Assembly: GCA_029265615.1 (NCBI GenBank)
Contig: JAJUIB010000005.1
Coordinates: forward strand, 62,001 to 126,000
Reading direction: 5' to 3'
DNA length: 64,000 nucleotides
Origin: Spirochaetota bacterium
GTDB lineage: Bacteria; Spirochaetota; Spirochaetia; Treponematales; Rectinemataceae
The position numbers were made by a program, and so were the translations under genes. Each line of letters opens with the position of its first letter. The first letter of the stretch is position 1. The notes beneath the pieces were generated by a model, which did not search any database, was not told the origin of the DNA, and saw only the letters and a program-made list of their open reading frames with translations. Positions 44,007-52,533 of this stretch are shown piece after piece.

Positions 44007-44992
44007 GCCAGCCCACCGCGCTCCTTCCGTCCTGTGAGCGCCGCACGGCGAGACGGCGCAACTACGGCCCTCTCTACGCGGCGCCCCAGACCCTGTGGCT
44101 CCTTGTGTTCTTCGCCGCGCCGCTTGGCATCATCGTCGCCTACTCTTTCATGCGGAAGGGGCTTTATGGCGGCGTCACCCGGGAATTCTCGCTCGATGCA
44201 TATAGAGCCCTCGCAAATTCTTCGCTTCTCCAGGTGGCCGTTCGCACCCTGCTAGTTTCGCTCACCGCGACGGCTCTTACCCTGCTTGTCGCTCTGCCGT
44301 CGGGGTACGCAATCGCGCGAAGCCGTAACCAGGCAATGCGCCTTTTTCTCGTGATTGTGCCTTTCTGGACTAACTTCCTTGTGCGAATCTACGCCTGGAT
44401 CGCGATTCTCGGCAACGAGGGTTTTTTGAATGACGCGCTCCGCGCGCTCGGCATCGTGGCCGATCCCGTGCAGTTCCTCTATAATCAATGGGCGGTCGTC
44501 CTCGTCCTCGTATATATGTATCTTCCCTATGCGATACTTCCGCTTTTTTCGACGATCGACAAATTTGACTTCACCCTCCTTGAGGCTGCACGAGATCTTG
44601 GCGCGACGAAGCTTGCGGCGCTCAGGCGCGTTTTGCTGCCGAACATCAAGGGGGGGCTCGTCACGGCGGTTCTTTTCACCTTCATTCCCATTTTCGGCGC
44701 CTACGCGGTGCCGCTCCTCGTGGGGGGCAAGGACTCCTACATGCTCGGCAACATCATCGCCGACCAGGTGACCAAGACGCGTAACTGGCCGCTTGCCTCG
44801 GCGATCTCGATGACGGTCACCGCGCTCACGGGGCTTGCGGCGCTCGTTTTCCTCTATCGTATGCGAGAGCATGCTGAGCCATCTCTTGGCGAAGAGCTGC
44901 TACCCGAACCGCATGCGGCGCTCGCTACGTTTTCTGATGCCTCGCATGGAGCATCCGGCTCCTTCACCGGCCTTGCAGGAGGCGCGCGATGA
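44003..44992 (+). CDS. potB: Spermidine/putrescine ABC transporter permease
   Basis: A 329-residue inner-membrane permease with six helices. The coupling (EAA) loop is LLEAARDLGATKLAALRRVLLPNIKGG, the part that contacts PotA. The N-terminal TM1 (LWLLVFFAAPLGIIVAYSF) and the FWTNFLVRIYAWIAILGNEG segment are typical of PotB. A C-terminal ~45-residue hydrophilic tail (from about residue 285) is longer than usual. Start in ATGA overlap with potA. Confidence 0.9.
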   Translation: MSQPTALLPSCERRTARRRNYGPLYAAPQTLWLLVFFAAPLGIIVAYSFMRKGLYGGVTREFSLDAYRALANSSLLQVAVRTLLVSLTATALTLLVALPSGYAIARSRNQAMRLFLVIVPFWTNFLVRIYAWIAILGNEGFLNDALRALGIVADPVQFLYNQWAVVLVLVYMYLPYAILPLFSTIDKFDFTLLEAARDLGATKLAALRRVLLPNIKGGLVTAVLFTFIPIFGAYAVPLLVGGKDSYMLGNIIADQVTKTRNWPLASAISMTVTALTGLAALVFLYRMREHAEPSLGEELLPEPHAALATFSDASHGASGSFTGLAGGAR

Positions 44993-45966
44993 GTGATTCT
45001 TATGCAGGCGGCAATTCTCGCGCTGTGGCGGAAAAGGCGGCGCCGCGACCTCATGTCGCGCCGCGACCTCATGTCGCGCTGCGTCCGCTCTCCGCGCGGC
45101 GGAATGCCCCCGCACAGCGGAGGGCCTCCGTACAGCGGAGGGCCTCCGTACAGCGGAGGGCCTCCGTACAGCGGAGGGCCTCCGTACAGCGGAGGGCCTC
45201 GTTTTCTTCCTTTGTCTATTGGGCGACGATCGTCTTTCTCTTCACGCCGCTTTTCGTTCTCGTCGCATATTCCTTCAATGCATCGAAGGGTGGCTCGTGG
45301 AGCGGATTTTCGCTTGTCTGGTACGAGCGACTCATCGTGGCCTCGCCTGAGCTGTGGAAGGCCTTTATGAACAGCGTTCTTGTAGCGCTCGGATCGGCGA
45401 GCTGCGCGACGTTCCTTGGTACGCTCGCCGCGGTGGGCACGAGTCGCTTTTCATTCCGGGGACGTGGCGCGACCAAGGCGCTTGCCTTCGTTCCGATGAT
45501 TCTCCCTGAGATCGTCGTCGGGGTGTCGCTCCTCGTTTTTTTCTCGGGAGTGGGACTCAAACTCGGCATGTGGACGGTGCTTATAGCCCACACAACCTTC
45601 AACCTGCCCTTCGTGTATCTCCTCGTTTCCGCCCGACTCGAGGAGTTCGATGCTTCCGTGATCGAAGCGGCGAGGGATCTTGGCGCAAACGAGTGGCAGA
45701 CACTCGTTAAGGTCATTGTCCCTATGGCACTGCCCGGCGTTGCCTCGGGCTTTCTCACCGCGGTGACCCTCTCCCTCGAGGATTTCGTCATCACCTTTTT
45801 TGTCTCCGGTCCCGGCTCGACGACGCTCCCGCTCTACATTTACTCGATGATCCGGTTTGGCGTTTCGCCGGTGATCAATGCGCTTTCGGCCGTCATGGTC
45901 GCAGGGACGATCGCACTTGTCTATCCACTCCGTGGATTTCTCAAGTCCTTCGCCTCCCGCGCATGA
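44989..45966 (+). CDS. potC: Spermidine/putrescine ABC transporter permease with repeat-expanded N-terminus
   Basis: A 325-residue PotC. After a cytoplasmic extension of about 75 residues, the permease starts at FVYWATIVFLFTPLFVLVAY. The coupling loop is VIEAARDLGANEWQTLVKVIV, and the helices fit PotC. The extension is built of in-frame tandem repeats: APRPHV twice, then five consecutive QRRAS blocks (four QRRASV plus one ending in F). Normal PotC proteins have only a few residues before TM1, so this extension is an insertion that grew by replication slippage. It is strongly basic and would sit in the cytoplasm. Confidence 0.9.
   Translation: MSDSYAGGNSRAVAEKAAPRPHVAPRPHVALRPLSARRNAPAQRRASVQRRASVQRRASVQRRASVQRRASFSSFVYWATIVFLFTPLFVLVAYSFNASKGGSWSGFSLVWYERLIVASPELWKAFMNSVLVALGSASCATFLGTLAAVGTSRFSFRGRGATKALAFVPMILPEIVVGVSLLVFFSGVGLKLGMWTVLIAHTTFNLPFVYLLVSARLEEFDASVIEAARDLGANEWQTLVKVIVPMALPGVASGFLTAVTLSLEDFVITFFVSGPGSTTLPLYIYSMIRFGVSPVINALSAVMVAGTIALVYPLRGFLKSFASRA
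45040..45075. repeat. 18-bp tandem duplication at the potC 5' end
   Basis: Two tandem copies of an 18-bp unit encode APRPHV twice, directly before the larger minisatellite. Confidence 0.8.
45115..45201. repeat. 18-bp minisatellite inside potC
   Basis: Four exact copies plus a partial fifth of CAGCGGAGGGCCTCCGTA, all in frame. Each unit contains the small palindrome CGGAGG-G-CCTCCG. The array encodes the QRRASV repeats. Confidence 0.92.
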
Positions 45967-46073
45967 AGAATGCCGTTGTGCTTGATGTTTTGCACAGTGC
46001 CGCAAAGGCGGCCAGTGCGGCCACAAGGCGGGGCCTTGCGCGTTCCGCCCATATCACGGGAAAGGGAGGCTTT

Positions 46074-47138
46074 ATGAAGGCTTCCGGATGTGCCGGGCGT
46101 TCTATCGTCCGCGTCGCGGCGTTCGCACTCGCGTTCGGCGTGTTTGCTCTTTCATCCTGCGCCCAGAAAAATGCAGGCAAGAAGCTATATATTTATAATT
46201 GGACGTATTATACACCCGACTCCGTCATCGAGAAATTCGAGAAGGAGTATGGAGTCGAGGTGGTGTACGATTTCTTCCCCTCGAACGAGGAAATGTACGC
46301 AAAGATCAAGGCGGGTGGCTCGGACTACGATATCGTCTTCCCCTCGGGCGACTACGTCTCCATCATGATCAAGGAGGGAATGCTCGCGCCGATCGACAAG
46401 GCGAAGCTCAAGAACTTCGGCAATATCGATCAGTCGGTGCTCGGCCGATGTGATTTCGATCCTGGCAACGTCTACTCGGTCCCCTACTACATGGGAGCGG
46501 CCGGCATCGCCGTCAACAAGGCAAAGGTGCCTGAGTTCGAACGGAGCTGGTCAATTTTTGGCCGCAAGGACTTGGCCGGCAAAATGACGATGCTCGATGA
46601 CATGCGCGAGGTGCTCGGCGACGCGCTCAAGTACAAGGGCAGATCGGTCAACGCGACAAGCGACGCTGATCTTGCGCTCGCCCGCGAGGTGGTCGAAAAG
46701 GAGTGGGTGCCGAACCTCCTCAAATTCGATGCAGAGGCCTTTGCCAAGGGCTTTGCCTCCGGGGAGTTCTGGGTCGTCCAGGGCTACGCCGAGTCGGTCT
46801 ACGCCGAGCTTGAGCCTGCAAGGCGTGGCGACGTAGAGTTCTTCATTCCGAAGGAAGGCGGTCCCATGTACATCGATAGCATGGTCATCCTCAAGGGGTC
46901 GAAAAACAAGGACCTGGCGCACGCCTTCATCGACTTCATCCACCGCCCAGAAATGTATGCCGAGTTCGTCGATGCGTTCGGCTTCCCCGCAACTTGCAAT
47001 GTACCCGCGCGCGCGCTCAAAAAAGGGCCCGCCTGGTATACCGCGGAAGCCCTTGAAGCCTGTGAGCTCAAAGCCGACCTTGGCGCCGCCCTTGAAAAGT
47101 ACAACGCTATCTGGCAGGAGATCCGCGTCGGCAAGTAG
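46074..47138 (+). CDS. potD: Spermidine/putrescine-binding lipoprotein
   Basis: A 354-residue extracytoplasmic solute-binding protein. The lipobox ALSSC puts the lipid-modified Cys at about residue 29. The body opens KKLYIYNWTYYTPDSVIEKF, a hallmark of PotD/PotF proteins, and continues with FPSGDYVSIMIKEGML and VPYYMGAAGIAVNKA. Start 46074 has GGGAGGC upstream. Last gene of potABCD; a terminator hairpin follows. Confidence 0.92.
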   Translation: MKASGCAGRSIVRVAAFALAFGVFALSSCAQKNAGKKLYIYNWTYYTPDSVIEKFEKEYGVEVVYDFFPSNEEMYAKIKAGGSDYDIVFPSGDYVSIMIKEGMLAPIDKAKLKNFGNIDQSVLGRCDFDPGNVYSVPYYMGAAGIAVNKAKVPEFERSWSIFGRKDLAGKMTMLDDMREVLGDALKYKGRSVNATSDADLALAREVVEKEWVPNLLKFDAEAFAKGFASGEFWVVQGYAESVYAELEPARRGDVEFFIPKEGGPMYIDSMVILKGSKNKDLAHAFIDFIHRPEMYAEFVDAFGFPATCNVPARALKKGPAWYTAEALEACELKADLGAALEKYNAIWQEIRVGK

Positions 47139-47183
47139 GCGTCTACGGGATTGCCCAATGCGATTTTCATGCGAAAGTCAAAA

Positions 47184-47209
47184 AGAGGGGGCGCTCCGCC
47201 GCCCCCTCT
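47184..47209. terminator. Bidirectional terminator after potD
   Basis: AGAGGGGGCG (47184-47193) pairs with CGCCCCCTCT (47200-47209) between convergent potD and the rhodanese gene. A run of A on one side gives U's on the minus transcript. Confidence 0.75.
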
Positions 47210-47233
47210 TCCTGTGTACGTGCGCCCCGGCGC

Positions 47234-47503
47234 TTACTCCGGCATGTCTTCAAGACCGCCTGCGTTCGTGACGTCGGAAAATCCAGCGGCCTTGAGCATG
47301 CGTGCCGCCATCGCGGATCGCGCCCCCGAGGCGCAATAGAGGACGACCGGCCGATCTTTGGGTCCGATTTCAGACATCCTCGATGCAAGTTGGTTCACGG
47401 GGATGTTGAGGGCGCCCTTATAGTGTTCGTCGGCGAATTCGGCGGGGGTACGGACGTCGACGATCGCCGCGCCATTCTTGATTTTCTCGATCAAAGTGCT
47501 CAC
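47234..47503 (-). CDS. Single-domain rhodanese
   Basis: An 89-residue rhodanese (PspE/GlpE type). The conserved start AAIVDVRTPAEFADEHYKGALNIP leads to the active-site loop VLYCASGARSAMAARML with the catalytic Cys in CASGARS. It carries persulfide or selenide sulfur for transfer to a cytoplasmic acceptor. No signal peptide. It lies 65 bp downstream of a flavoprotein whose own fused rhodanese domain has lost its Cys, so this small protein may supply the active site in trans. Confidence 0.88.
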   Translation of the reverse strand: MSTLIEKIKNGAAIVDVRTPAEFADEHYKGALNIPVNQLASRMSEIGPKDRPVVLYCASGARSAMAARMLKAAGFSDVTNAGGLEDMPE

Positions 47504-47568
47504 ATGTTCCTCCGTTTACTCTTGCGCGATTGCGGATCTGTGCGTTATCGCGCGCGGAATGTATGACG

Positions 47569-49227
47569 TTAGTCGGTCTCGTCATGGTAGCCGGGTTCGA
47601 GCCGCAGGCTACGCATGCCGCCAGAGATGTAGCGGACACGTTCAAATCCCGCCTGGACAAGCTGGCGCGCCGCAAGGTGGCCTTCGAATCCCGTTTTGGA
47701 CGCGACGATGAGCGGCAGAGTCCGGGGTACTTCGGCAAGGCGGTCTCGCAGCTCGTCGAGCGGTATGTGGATTGCCCCCGGGGCGTGGCCCTTCCCGTAC
47801 TCTCCGTAGGTCGAGACATCGAGCAGGCGGGCTCTTCCCGCATTGAGTTCGGCCAGCGCCTCCACCGCGCTTAGGGTGGGGGAGTAGCCGGACATCGCGT
47901 TCGCGGCGGCGAATGCTGCCATGTTGAGGATGTCATTCGCATAGTTGTAGGGCGGCGCATAGGCAAGGTCGAGTTCGCCGAGCTCGTCGACGGAGATTCC
48001 GCCCATGATCGCAGCGGCGACGACATCGATGCGGCGTTCGGCGCCCGATTTTCCGAAGGCTTCCGCGCCGAGGATGCGGCCTGACCCTGTGTCGTAGACG
48101 AGTTTGAGCGAAAGCTCCTCGTAGCCGGGCATATAGGAGACATGGTTGCCCTTGTGGATGGTGACGGCGCCTGCGGCGAAACCGGCCTCACGTGCCGCTT
48201 TTTCGGACAGGCCCGTCTGTGCGAAGGTGTAATCGACTGCCTTGAAGACGCTTGTCCCGAGGGCACCGCGGTAGCGCATGTTGCCGCCGAGCGCGTTGGT
48301 CGCCGCGATGCGGCCCTGCCGGTTCGCGGGGCCCGCGAGGGGGATGCGCACCTTTTTCCCGTCGACGATGCGCGTGACTTCGATCATGTCGCCCGCGGCG
48401 AAGATGGCCGGATCGCTCGTTGCAAGCCGCTCGTCGACCGCAAGTCCGCCCGAAGGGCCGATGATGAGCCCCGCGGATTTCGCAAGATCGGTGTTCGGCC
48501 TGACGCCCGCCGAGACGAGCACGAGCTCGGCGGGGATGCGGGAGCCGTCGTCGAGGACGATCTCCTTCCGCGGTGCGTCGATCGTCTTCACCGAGCGACC
48601 GAGCAGGACGCGCGCGCCCGCCTCTGCAAAAGCGGCGCCGATCATCGCGCCGAAGTCTCGGTCGGCGGGCGGCATGAGGTGATCGGTGAGTTCGACAATG
48701 GTCACGGCGATACCGCGCTTCAAAAAGGCTTCCGCAGATTCAAGCCCAATGAATCCGCCGCCGACGACAACGGCGGTCTTCGGCTTTTGCTCGGCGATGT
48801 AGGCGTCGATCGCATCCATGTCCGGAATGGTCCAAAGCCGGAAGACATGAGGGGCTCCCAGACCTTCGATCGGCGGCATAAAGGGGCTTCCGCCCTGCGC
48901 GAGGATGAGAGCGTCGTAGGGAAGGCTTGTTTCTCCCTCGGGCCCCCGCACCTTAAGCTCTTTTTCCGCGCGATCGATGGCGATAGCCTCGGTGTCGAGG
49001 AGGACCTTCACGCGGTAGCGTGCCTCGAACCCCTCAGGGGTTTGGAGAATGAGGGCGCTTCGCTTTTTGACATCGCCGGAAATGCGGTAAGGGAGACCGC
49101 AATTGGCGAAGGATACATAGGGGCCACGCTCTACGATGGTGATCTGTGCAGTTTCATCGAGCCGTCGTGCACGCGCTGCGGCCGTTGCACCGGCAGCGAC
49201 GCCACCGACAATGATAATTTTACGCAC
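47569..49227 (-). CDS. CoA-disulfide-reductase-like flavoprotein fused to an inactive rhodanese domain
   Basis: A protein of about 552 residues. The N-terminal ~445 residues are a pyridine-nucleotide disulfide oxidoreductase of the CoADR/NADH-oxidase type: FAD motif IIIVGGVAAGATAAARAR, the single active-site Cys in SFANCGLPYRI, NAD motif VVVGGGFIGLESAEAF and FAAGDMIEV. The last ~100 residues are a rhodanese domain; its active-site loop reads LIVASKTGFEG, where family members have Cys at the Ser position. Start GTG 49227 (MRKIIIVGG) is preferred, with AAAGGAG upstream. Relatives reduce CoA disulfide or polysulfide. The AT-rich promoter carries a perfect palindrome. Confidence 0.8.
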   Translation of the reverse strand: MRKIIIVGGVAAGATAAARARRLDETAQITIVERGPYVSFANCGLPYRISGDVKKRSALILQTPEGFEARYRVKVLLDTEAIAIDRAEKELKVRGPEGETSLPYDALILAQGGSPFMPPIEGLGAPHVFRLWTIPDMDAIDAYIAEQKPKTAVVVGGGFIGLESAEAFLKRGIAVTIVELTDHLMPPADRDFGAMIGAAFAEAGARVLLGRSVKTIDAPRKEIVLDDGSRIPAELVLVSAGVRPNTDLAKSAGLIIGPSGGLAVDERLATSDPAIFAAGDMIEVTRIVDGKKVRIPLAGPANRQGRIAATNALGGNMRYRGALGTSVFKAVDYTFAQTGLSEKAAREAGFAAGAVTIHKGNHVSYMPGYEELSLKLVYDTGSGRILGAEAFGKSGAERRIDVVAAAIMGGISVDELGELDLAYAPPYNYANDILNMAAFAAANAMSGYSPTLSAVEALAELNAGRARLLDVSTYGEYGKGHAPGAIHIPLDELRDRLAEVPRTLPLIVASKTGFEGHLAARQLVQAGFERVRYISGGMRSLRLEPGYHDETD

Positions 49228-49251
49228 GCTATCCGCTCCTTTGGTGCTGAT

Positions 49252-49280
49252 AATATATATCAAAAACTATATATAGTCAA
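49252..49280 (-). promoter_or_regulatory. Promoter with palindromic operator before the CoADR-like gene
   Basis: Minus strand: TTGACT (49275-49280), 17-bp spacer, TATATT (49252-49257). The perfect 12-bp palindrome ACTATATATAGT (49266-49277) overlaps the -35 box, a natural repressor site. Confidence 0.6.
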
Positions 49281-49377
49281 GTGTGAGGCGCCCCGGGCGG
49301 TATGCGCGCCTGCGCCTGCGAGGGCTGACCCCAGAGGTCAAGCCCTCGCAGGACGTAGCCGCGCGGGAAGGGGCGGT

Positions 49378-50169
49378 CTAGCGGTAACTGTGGAGGCCGG
49401 GGAGAAGGTAGTTCACCCCAAAAAAGGTGAAAAGCGCGGAGAGAAAGCCGAGCACGCAGACAAGGGCGGGGAGTTTGTCCTGCCGTTTGCGGGTGAATCG
49501 GAGATGCAAATAGGCAGTGTAGACGAGCCAGGTAACAAGGCCCCAGGTCTCCTTGGGATCCCATGACCACCAAGCGCCCCAGGCTTTTTCTGCCCAAATA
49601 GCGCCAAAGACAAGGGCGCCTGCGGTGAAGAAGGGATAACCGAGCGCGGTCGCCGTGTAGGTGATACGATCGTAGTCCGCCTTTTTCGCTTCGTTTTTCC
49701 CGAGGAGAAAAGCGAGAGAGGCGACGAAGGCTGCTACGAAAAAGGCCTCGCCAATGAAGGTGAAGGCGACGTGAAGGATAAGCCAGCCTGAGCGAAGGGC
49801 CGGGATCGGCGCGAGTGCCGCTTTGGGCGCAAGCGGCGAGTTTGCGAGTGCAAGGAGAACGGCCGCTACCACGGTGCCGCCCGTCGCGATGAGCGGAAGC
49901 CGTGGAAGGCGCGATTGTGAGCGATAGACGAAGAGCAGTATCGACACCGCCGCGGCGTAGAAGACGAGCGACTCATAGGTGCCGGTGAGCGCGGGGAAGC
50001 CTATCGCGACACTCCGTGAGACGGTCGTTGCACCGAGGAGGAGGGCTGAAATGAGAATGAGCCATCGCGAAACAGGTTCTTCGCGCCTTTCTTTTTTGAA
50101 GGCGAAGGCCGCTTGGAGCGCGGCCGCCGCGAGGAGGAGCACAAAGGCAAGGGTAGGGAGGTAGTTCAT
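49378..50169 (-). CDS. ccsA: Cytochrome c biogenesis protein CcsA (ResC)
   Basis: A 263-residue membrane protein with about eight helices. The heme-handling WWD motif is WGAWWSWDPKETW near residue 195, with flanking conserved His residues (ILHVAFTFIG). With ResB it forms system II cytochrome c synthetase, which exports heme and attaches it to CxxCH motifs outside the cytoplasm. Its start overlaps the resB stop by 4 bp. The operon is divergent from an 11-heme cytochrome c gene that needs this machinery. Confidence 0.92.
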   Translation of the reverse strand: MNYLPTLAFVLLLAAAALQAAFAFKKERREEPVSRWLILISALLLGATTVSRSVAIGFPALTGTYESLVFYAAAVSILLFVYRSQSRLPRLPLIATGGTVVAAVLLALANSPLAPKAALAPIPALRSGWLILHVAFTFIGEAFFVAAFVASLAFLLGKNEAKKADYDRITYTATALGYPFFTAGALVFGAIWAEKAWGAWWSWDPKETWGLVTWLVYTAYLHLRFTRKRQDKLPALVCVLGFLSALFTFFGVNYLLPGLHSYR

Positions 50170-51119
50170 GGGGTGACATCCTTGAGCTTGCGGATAAAGG
50201 TGGCGAAGATGCCCAGCGCACTGAGGAGGAGGCCTGCGAGCACGATAGGGTAGCCCGGGTCGACGACCGCTTCAAGGCCGGATATGTCGCGATTTTCGAT
50301 CGCTGCGACGACAAAGGGGCCGAGCGTGTCGCCTGCTAGCACCTTGCGCACCGAAGGTTCGGCATCGCGCGTCTTAATGCGTACGACTGCCTTGCCGCTT
50401 CCATCGTCGGGGGCCATGAAAAAGACCGAAGTGCCGCCAGCTTCGAACTCCTCGCCCTGGGCAAGGCTTCGCTGGACCTCGGGCCCCTCTGCGCCCGGCA
50501 TACGGAGCACGAGAAGACGTTCGACCTCGTGCGATACCTGGTAAATGGAAATCGCTCCGACCTTAAGCGGCGCATTGACGCGGATCGGGAAGTTCGCGCG
50601 GTCCGGCTTCCCCTCTTTGTTGAGAAGGGCGACTTCGCTCGTCCATTCGCGTGGGCGGCCATCGGCGTAGGCGAGGTATTCAAAGCGCTCGAGGCGCAAG
50701 AGCCGGCCATCGGGGAGCTCGACGGCATCGCCTTCGGCAAGACGCACCGCGCCCTCTTGCCTGCCTGAGAAGGTCATGATCGCGCCGACGACGAGGATCA
50801 TAAGGCCCAGGTGGAGGATGTCCGGTCCGTGGCGCCGCCGCTCCTTTTTTTTAAGCTCGTTAAGGAGCCGCGTCATGGTGCAGGCGGAGAGATTTGCGAA
50901 AAAAAGAAATGCAGGGAGGATGAAAAGCCAGGACCGAAAGAAGCTCGTAAAGCCCGAGCTTACCACAAGATCGGCGATGAGCCGTGGATAGCGGCTTGCA
51001 TAGAACTCAGGCTCCCGCCCCTGGGGGACGAGGGTCGCAAGAATGCCCATCACCGCCATATACACGATGAGGCCGATGGCAAGGCGCATGGATCGCAGCC
51101 AGGTAAGGATTTTTTTCAC
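50166..51119 (-). CDS. resB: Cytochrome c biogenesis protein ResB
   Basis: A 317-residue protein with three N-terminal helices, a large periplasmic domain and a C-terminal helix. SMRLAIGLIVYMAVMGILATLVPQG is the typical ResB opening, and HLGLMILVVGAIMTF another conserved helix. GTG start at 51119. It is the first gene of resB-ccsA and has its own TTGACA promoter facing away from the cytochrome gene. Confidence 0.9.
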   Translation of the reverse strand: MKKILTWLRSMRLAIGLIVYMAVMGILATLVPQGREPEFYASRYPRLIADLVVSSGFTSFFRSWLFILPAFLFFANLSACTMTRLLNELKKKERRRHGPDILHLGLMILVVGAIMTFSGRQEGAVRLAEGDAVELPDGRLLRLERFEYLAYADGRPREWTSEVALLNKEGKPDRANFPIRVNAPLKVGAISIYQVSHEVERLLVLRMPGAEGPEVQRSLAQGEEFEAGGTSVFFMAPDDGSGKAVVRIKTRDAEPSVRKVLAGDTLGPFVVAAIENRDISGLEAVVDPGYPIVLAGLLLSALGIFATFIRKLKDVTP

Positions 51120-51161
51120 GACACCCCCATTGCGCAGTCGGGTTTGGGAAACAGGTCATTC

Positions 51162-51190
51162 AAGATAGGATGCCGCGTGTGGACTGTCAA
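51162..51190 (-). promoter_or_regulatory. Promoter of resB-ccsA
   Basis: Minus strand: TTGACA (51185-51190), 17-bp spacer, TATCTT (51162-51167). About 42 bp from -10 to the GTG start of resB. Confidence 0.6.
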
Positions 51191-51245
51191 TATAAAGCTA
51201 ATATGTTATATAGATATATTGTAATTTTTATACTTTACAGAACCT

Positions 51246-51270
51246 GATCTTAAGGAGTATGCTTAAGATC
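51246..51270 (+). promoter_or_regulatory. Inverted repeat in the leader of the multiheme cytochrome gene
   Basis: GATCTTAAG (51246-51254) pairs with CTTAAGATC (51262-51270) across a 7-nt loop, 25 bp upstream of the ATG. The string ATCTTAAGGAGT inside it recurs in the ribosome site of the downstream rhodanese gene at 52537-52550. Operator or mRNA hairpin. Confidence 0.5.
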
Positions 51271-51294
51271 ATACCACAGGAAAGGAGGTAGCCC

Positions 51295-52533
51295 ATGAAA
51301 CGGTCAGCTTCCGCGCTCGCGGCCCTCGCGCTTGCCGGCTTCGGGGTGCTTGGCGTCCTTGGCGCCGGCGCCGCCGAATCGTCTTGCGTGAAGTGCCATA
51401 CGAATGATGCGACCATAAAGTCGCTGTTCGTGCCGCCTGCGCAAGGCTCGTCCGAGGGCGAGGGCTGAGCTGGCGCTCCTCCCCCGGTCCGGGCGGATGA
51501 ACTGTACAAGGGCTTCGTTGTCGACAAGGCCCTCATTGGAAAAGATCCTCACCTCACGGCGGACTGCGCATCCTGCCACAAGGGAACGTCTGCGGGGACG
51601 ACCAAGACCGAGGCACATAAGGGCCTCGTGAAGCGTCCTTCCGACGATCCTGCAAGCTGTGCGAGTTGCCATGGGGGCATCGCTAAGACCTACAAACTGT
51701 CGCTCCATTATTCGACCGCCGGCATGAAGTCGGGCGTTAGGCCGCGTTTTTCCGCTGCCGAGGCAAAGACCTACGATGCCGCAGTGTTCGAGCAGTCCTG
51801 CAGGTCCTGCCACGCATCCTGCGGCGACTGCCATGTGAAGAGTCCCGTCGTCTCGGGTGTCAATCTCGGGCTTATGGCCGGGCATAAATTCGTTCGCAAG
51901 GACGAATCGAAAACCTGCGCCCTCTGCCACGGTGGCCGCGTGTACCCCGAATTCACGGGCGAATACGGCGGCAACCCCGATGTGCACTATCAAAAAGGCA
52001 TGAGCTGCGTGGATTGCCACAAGGGATCCGAGCTGCATGCGAGCCTCGGCGCCCAGGCCGACCGCCGTTCGGTGCCCGACAAGCCAAGCTGCGCCGCCTG
52101 CCATCCCGCAGGCTCCGAGAAGACGGACAAGGCCAAGGAGGCCCACGCCGACCATGGCGACAAGGTCTCCTGTTCGGCCTGCCACGCCTCCTCGAGTTAT
52201 CGGGGTTGCGCCTCGTGCCATCTTGGCGAAGGAGCCACCTCGAGTCCGCAGTTTGTCATCGGGGAAAACCCACGAAAGCCGGGGCAGATAACGACGCTCA
52301 GGCTCGTGCCGACGGTGCGTGACACGTTCAAGAAGGCCGGCATCGCGCAAGGGAACTACGATGCCTTGCCGAACTTCTGGGACACGGTGCCGCACAACAC
52401 ACGCAAGCGCACGGACCGCACGCGCGACTGCGGATCCTGCCATGCCGAGCAGGCCAATTTCCTAAGCGAAGAGGGGCTGCCCTCTGGCGGCTCCGAGGCG
52501 AATAAGCGCCTCATCTTCAAATTCTCGTACTGA
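51295..52533 (+). CDS. 11-heme c-type cytochrome with in-frame UGA (putative selenocysteine)
   Basis: Read through the TGA at 51466-51468, this is a 412-residue exported protein. Residues 1-26 form a signal peptide (MKRSASALAALALAGFGVLG). Eleven CxxCH heme-binding motifs are visible, for example SSCVKCH, ADCASCH, ASCASCH, KTCALCH and RDCGSCH. The TGA is codon 58, between heme motifs 1 and 2. The frame is unbroken on both sides, so no frameshift is needed. A SECIS-like hairpin follows the TGA at the right distance, and the window has selA, selB, selC and selD. Stopping at the TGA would leave only a one-heme 57-residue stub. It is divergent from resB-ccsA and followed by a periplasmic rhodanese. 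Confidence 0.8.
51466..51497 (+). promoter_or_regulatory. UGA codon and SECIS-like hairpin of the cytochrome gene
   Basis: After TGA (51466-51468), the hairpin 51477-51497 pairs TCC-t-CCC with GGG-c-GGA around a 7-nt loop CCGGTCC. The loop holds GGTC, starting 18 bases after the UGA; in E. coli fdhF, GGUC starts 19 bases after. The unpaired T at 51480 sits where fdhF has its bulged U. This is close to the SelB-recognised bacterial SECIS. Confidence 0.7.

Noticed and set aside
45115-45201. CRISPR-like regular repeats
   Set aside because: Units are tandem with no spacers, in frame inside potC.
48142-49566. 474-codon open frame antisense to the CoADR-like gene
   Set aside because: Composition-driven shadow; the sense strand has full FAD/NAD motifs.
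51628-52533. Cytochrome gene starting at GTG 51628 instead of 51295
   Set aside because: This start has no signal peptide, which a heme-c protein needs, and loses two heme motifs; the upstream frame with the UGA supplies both.
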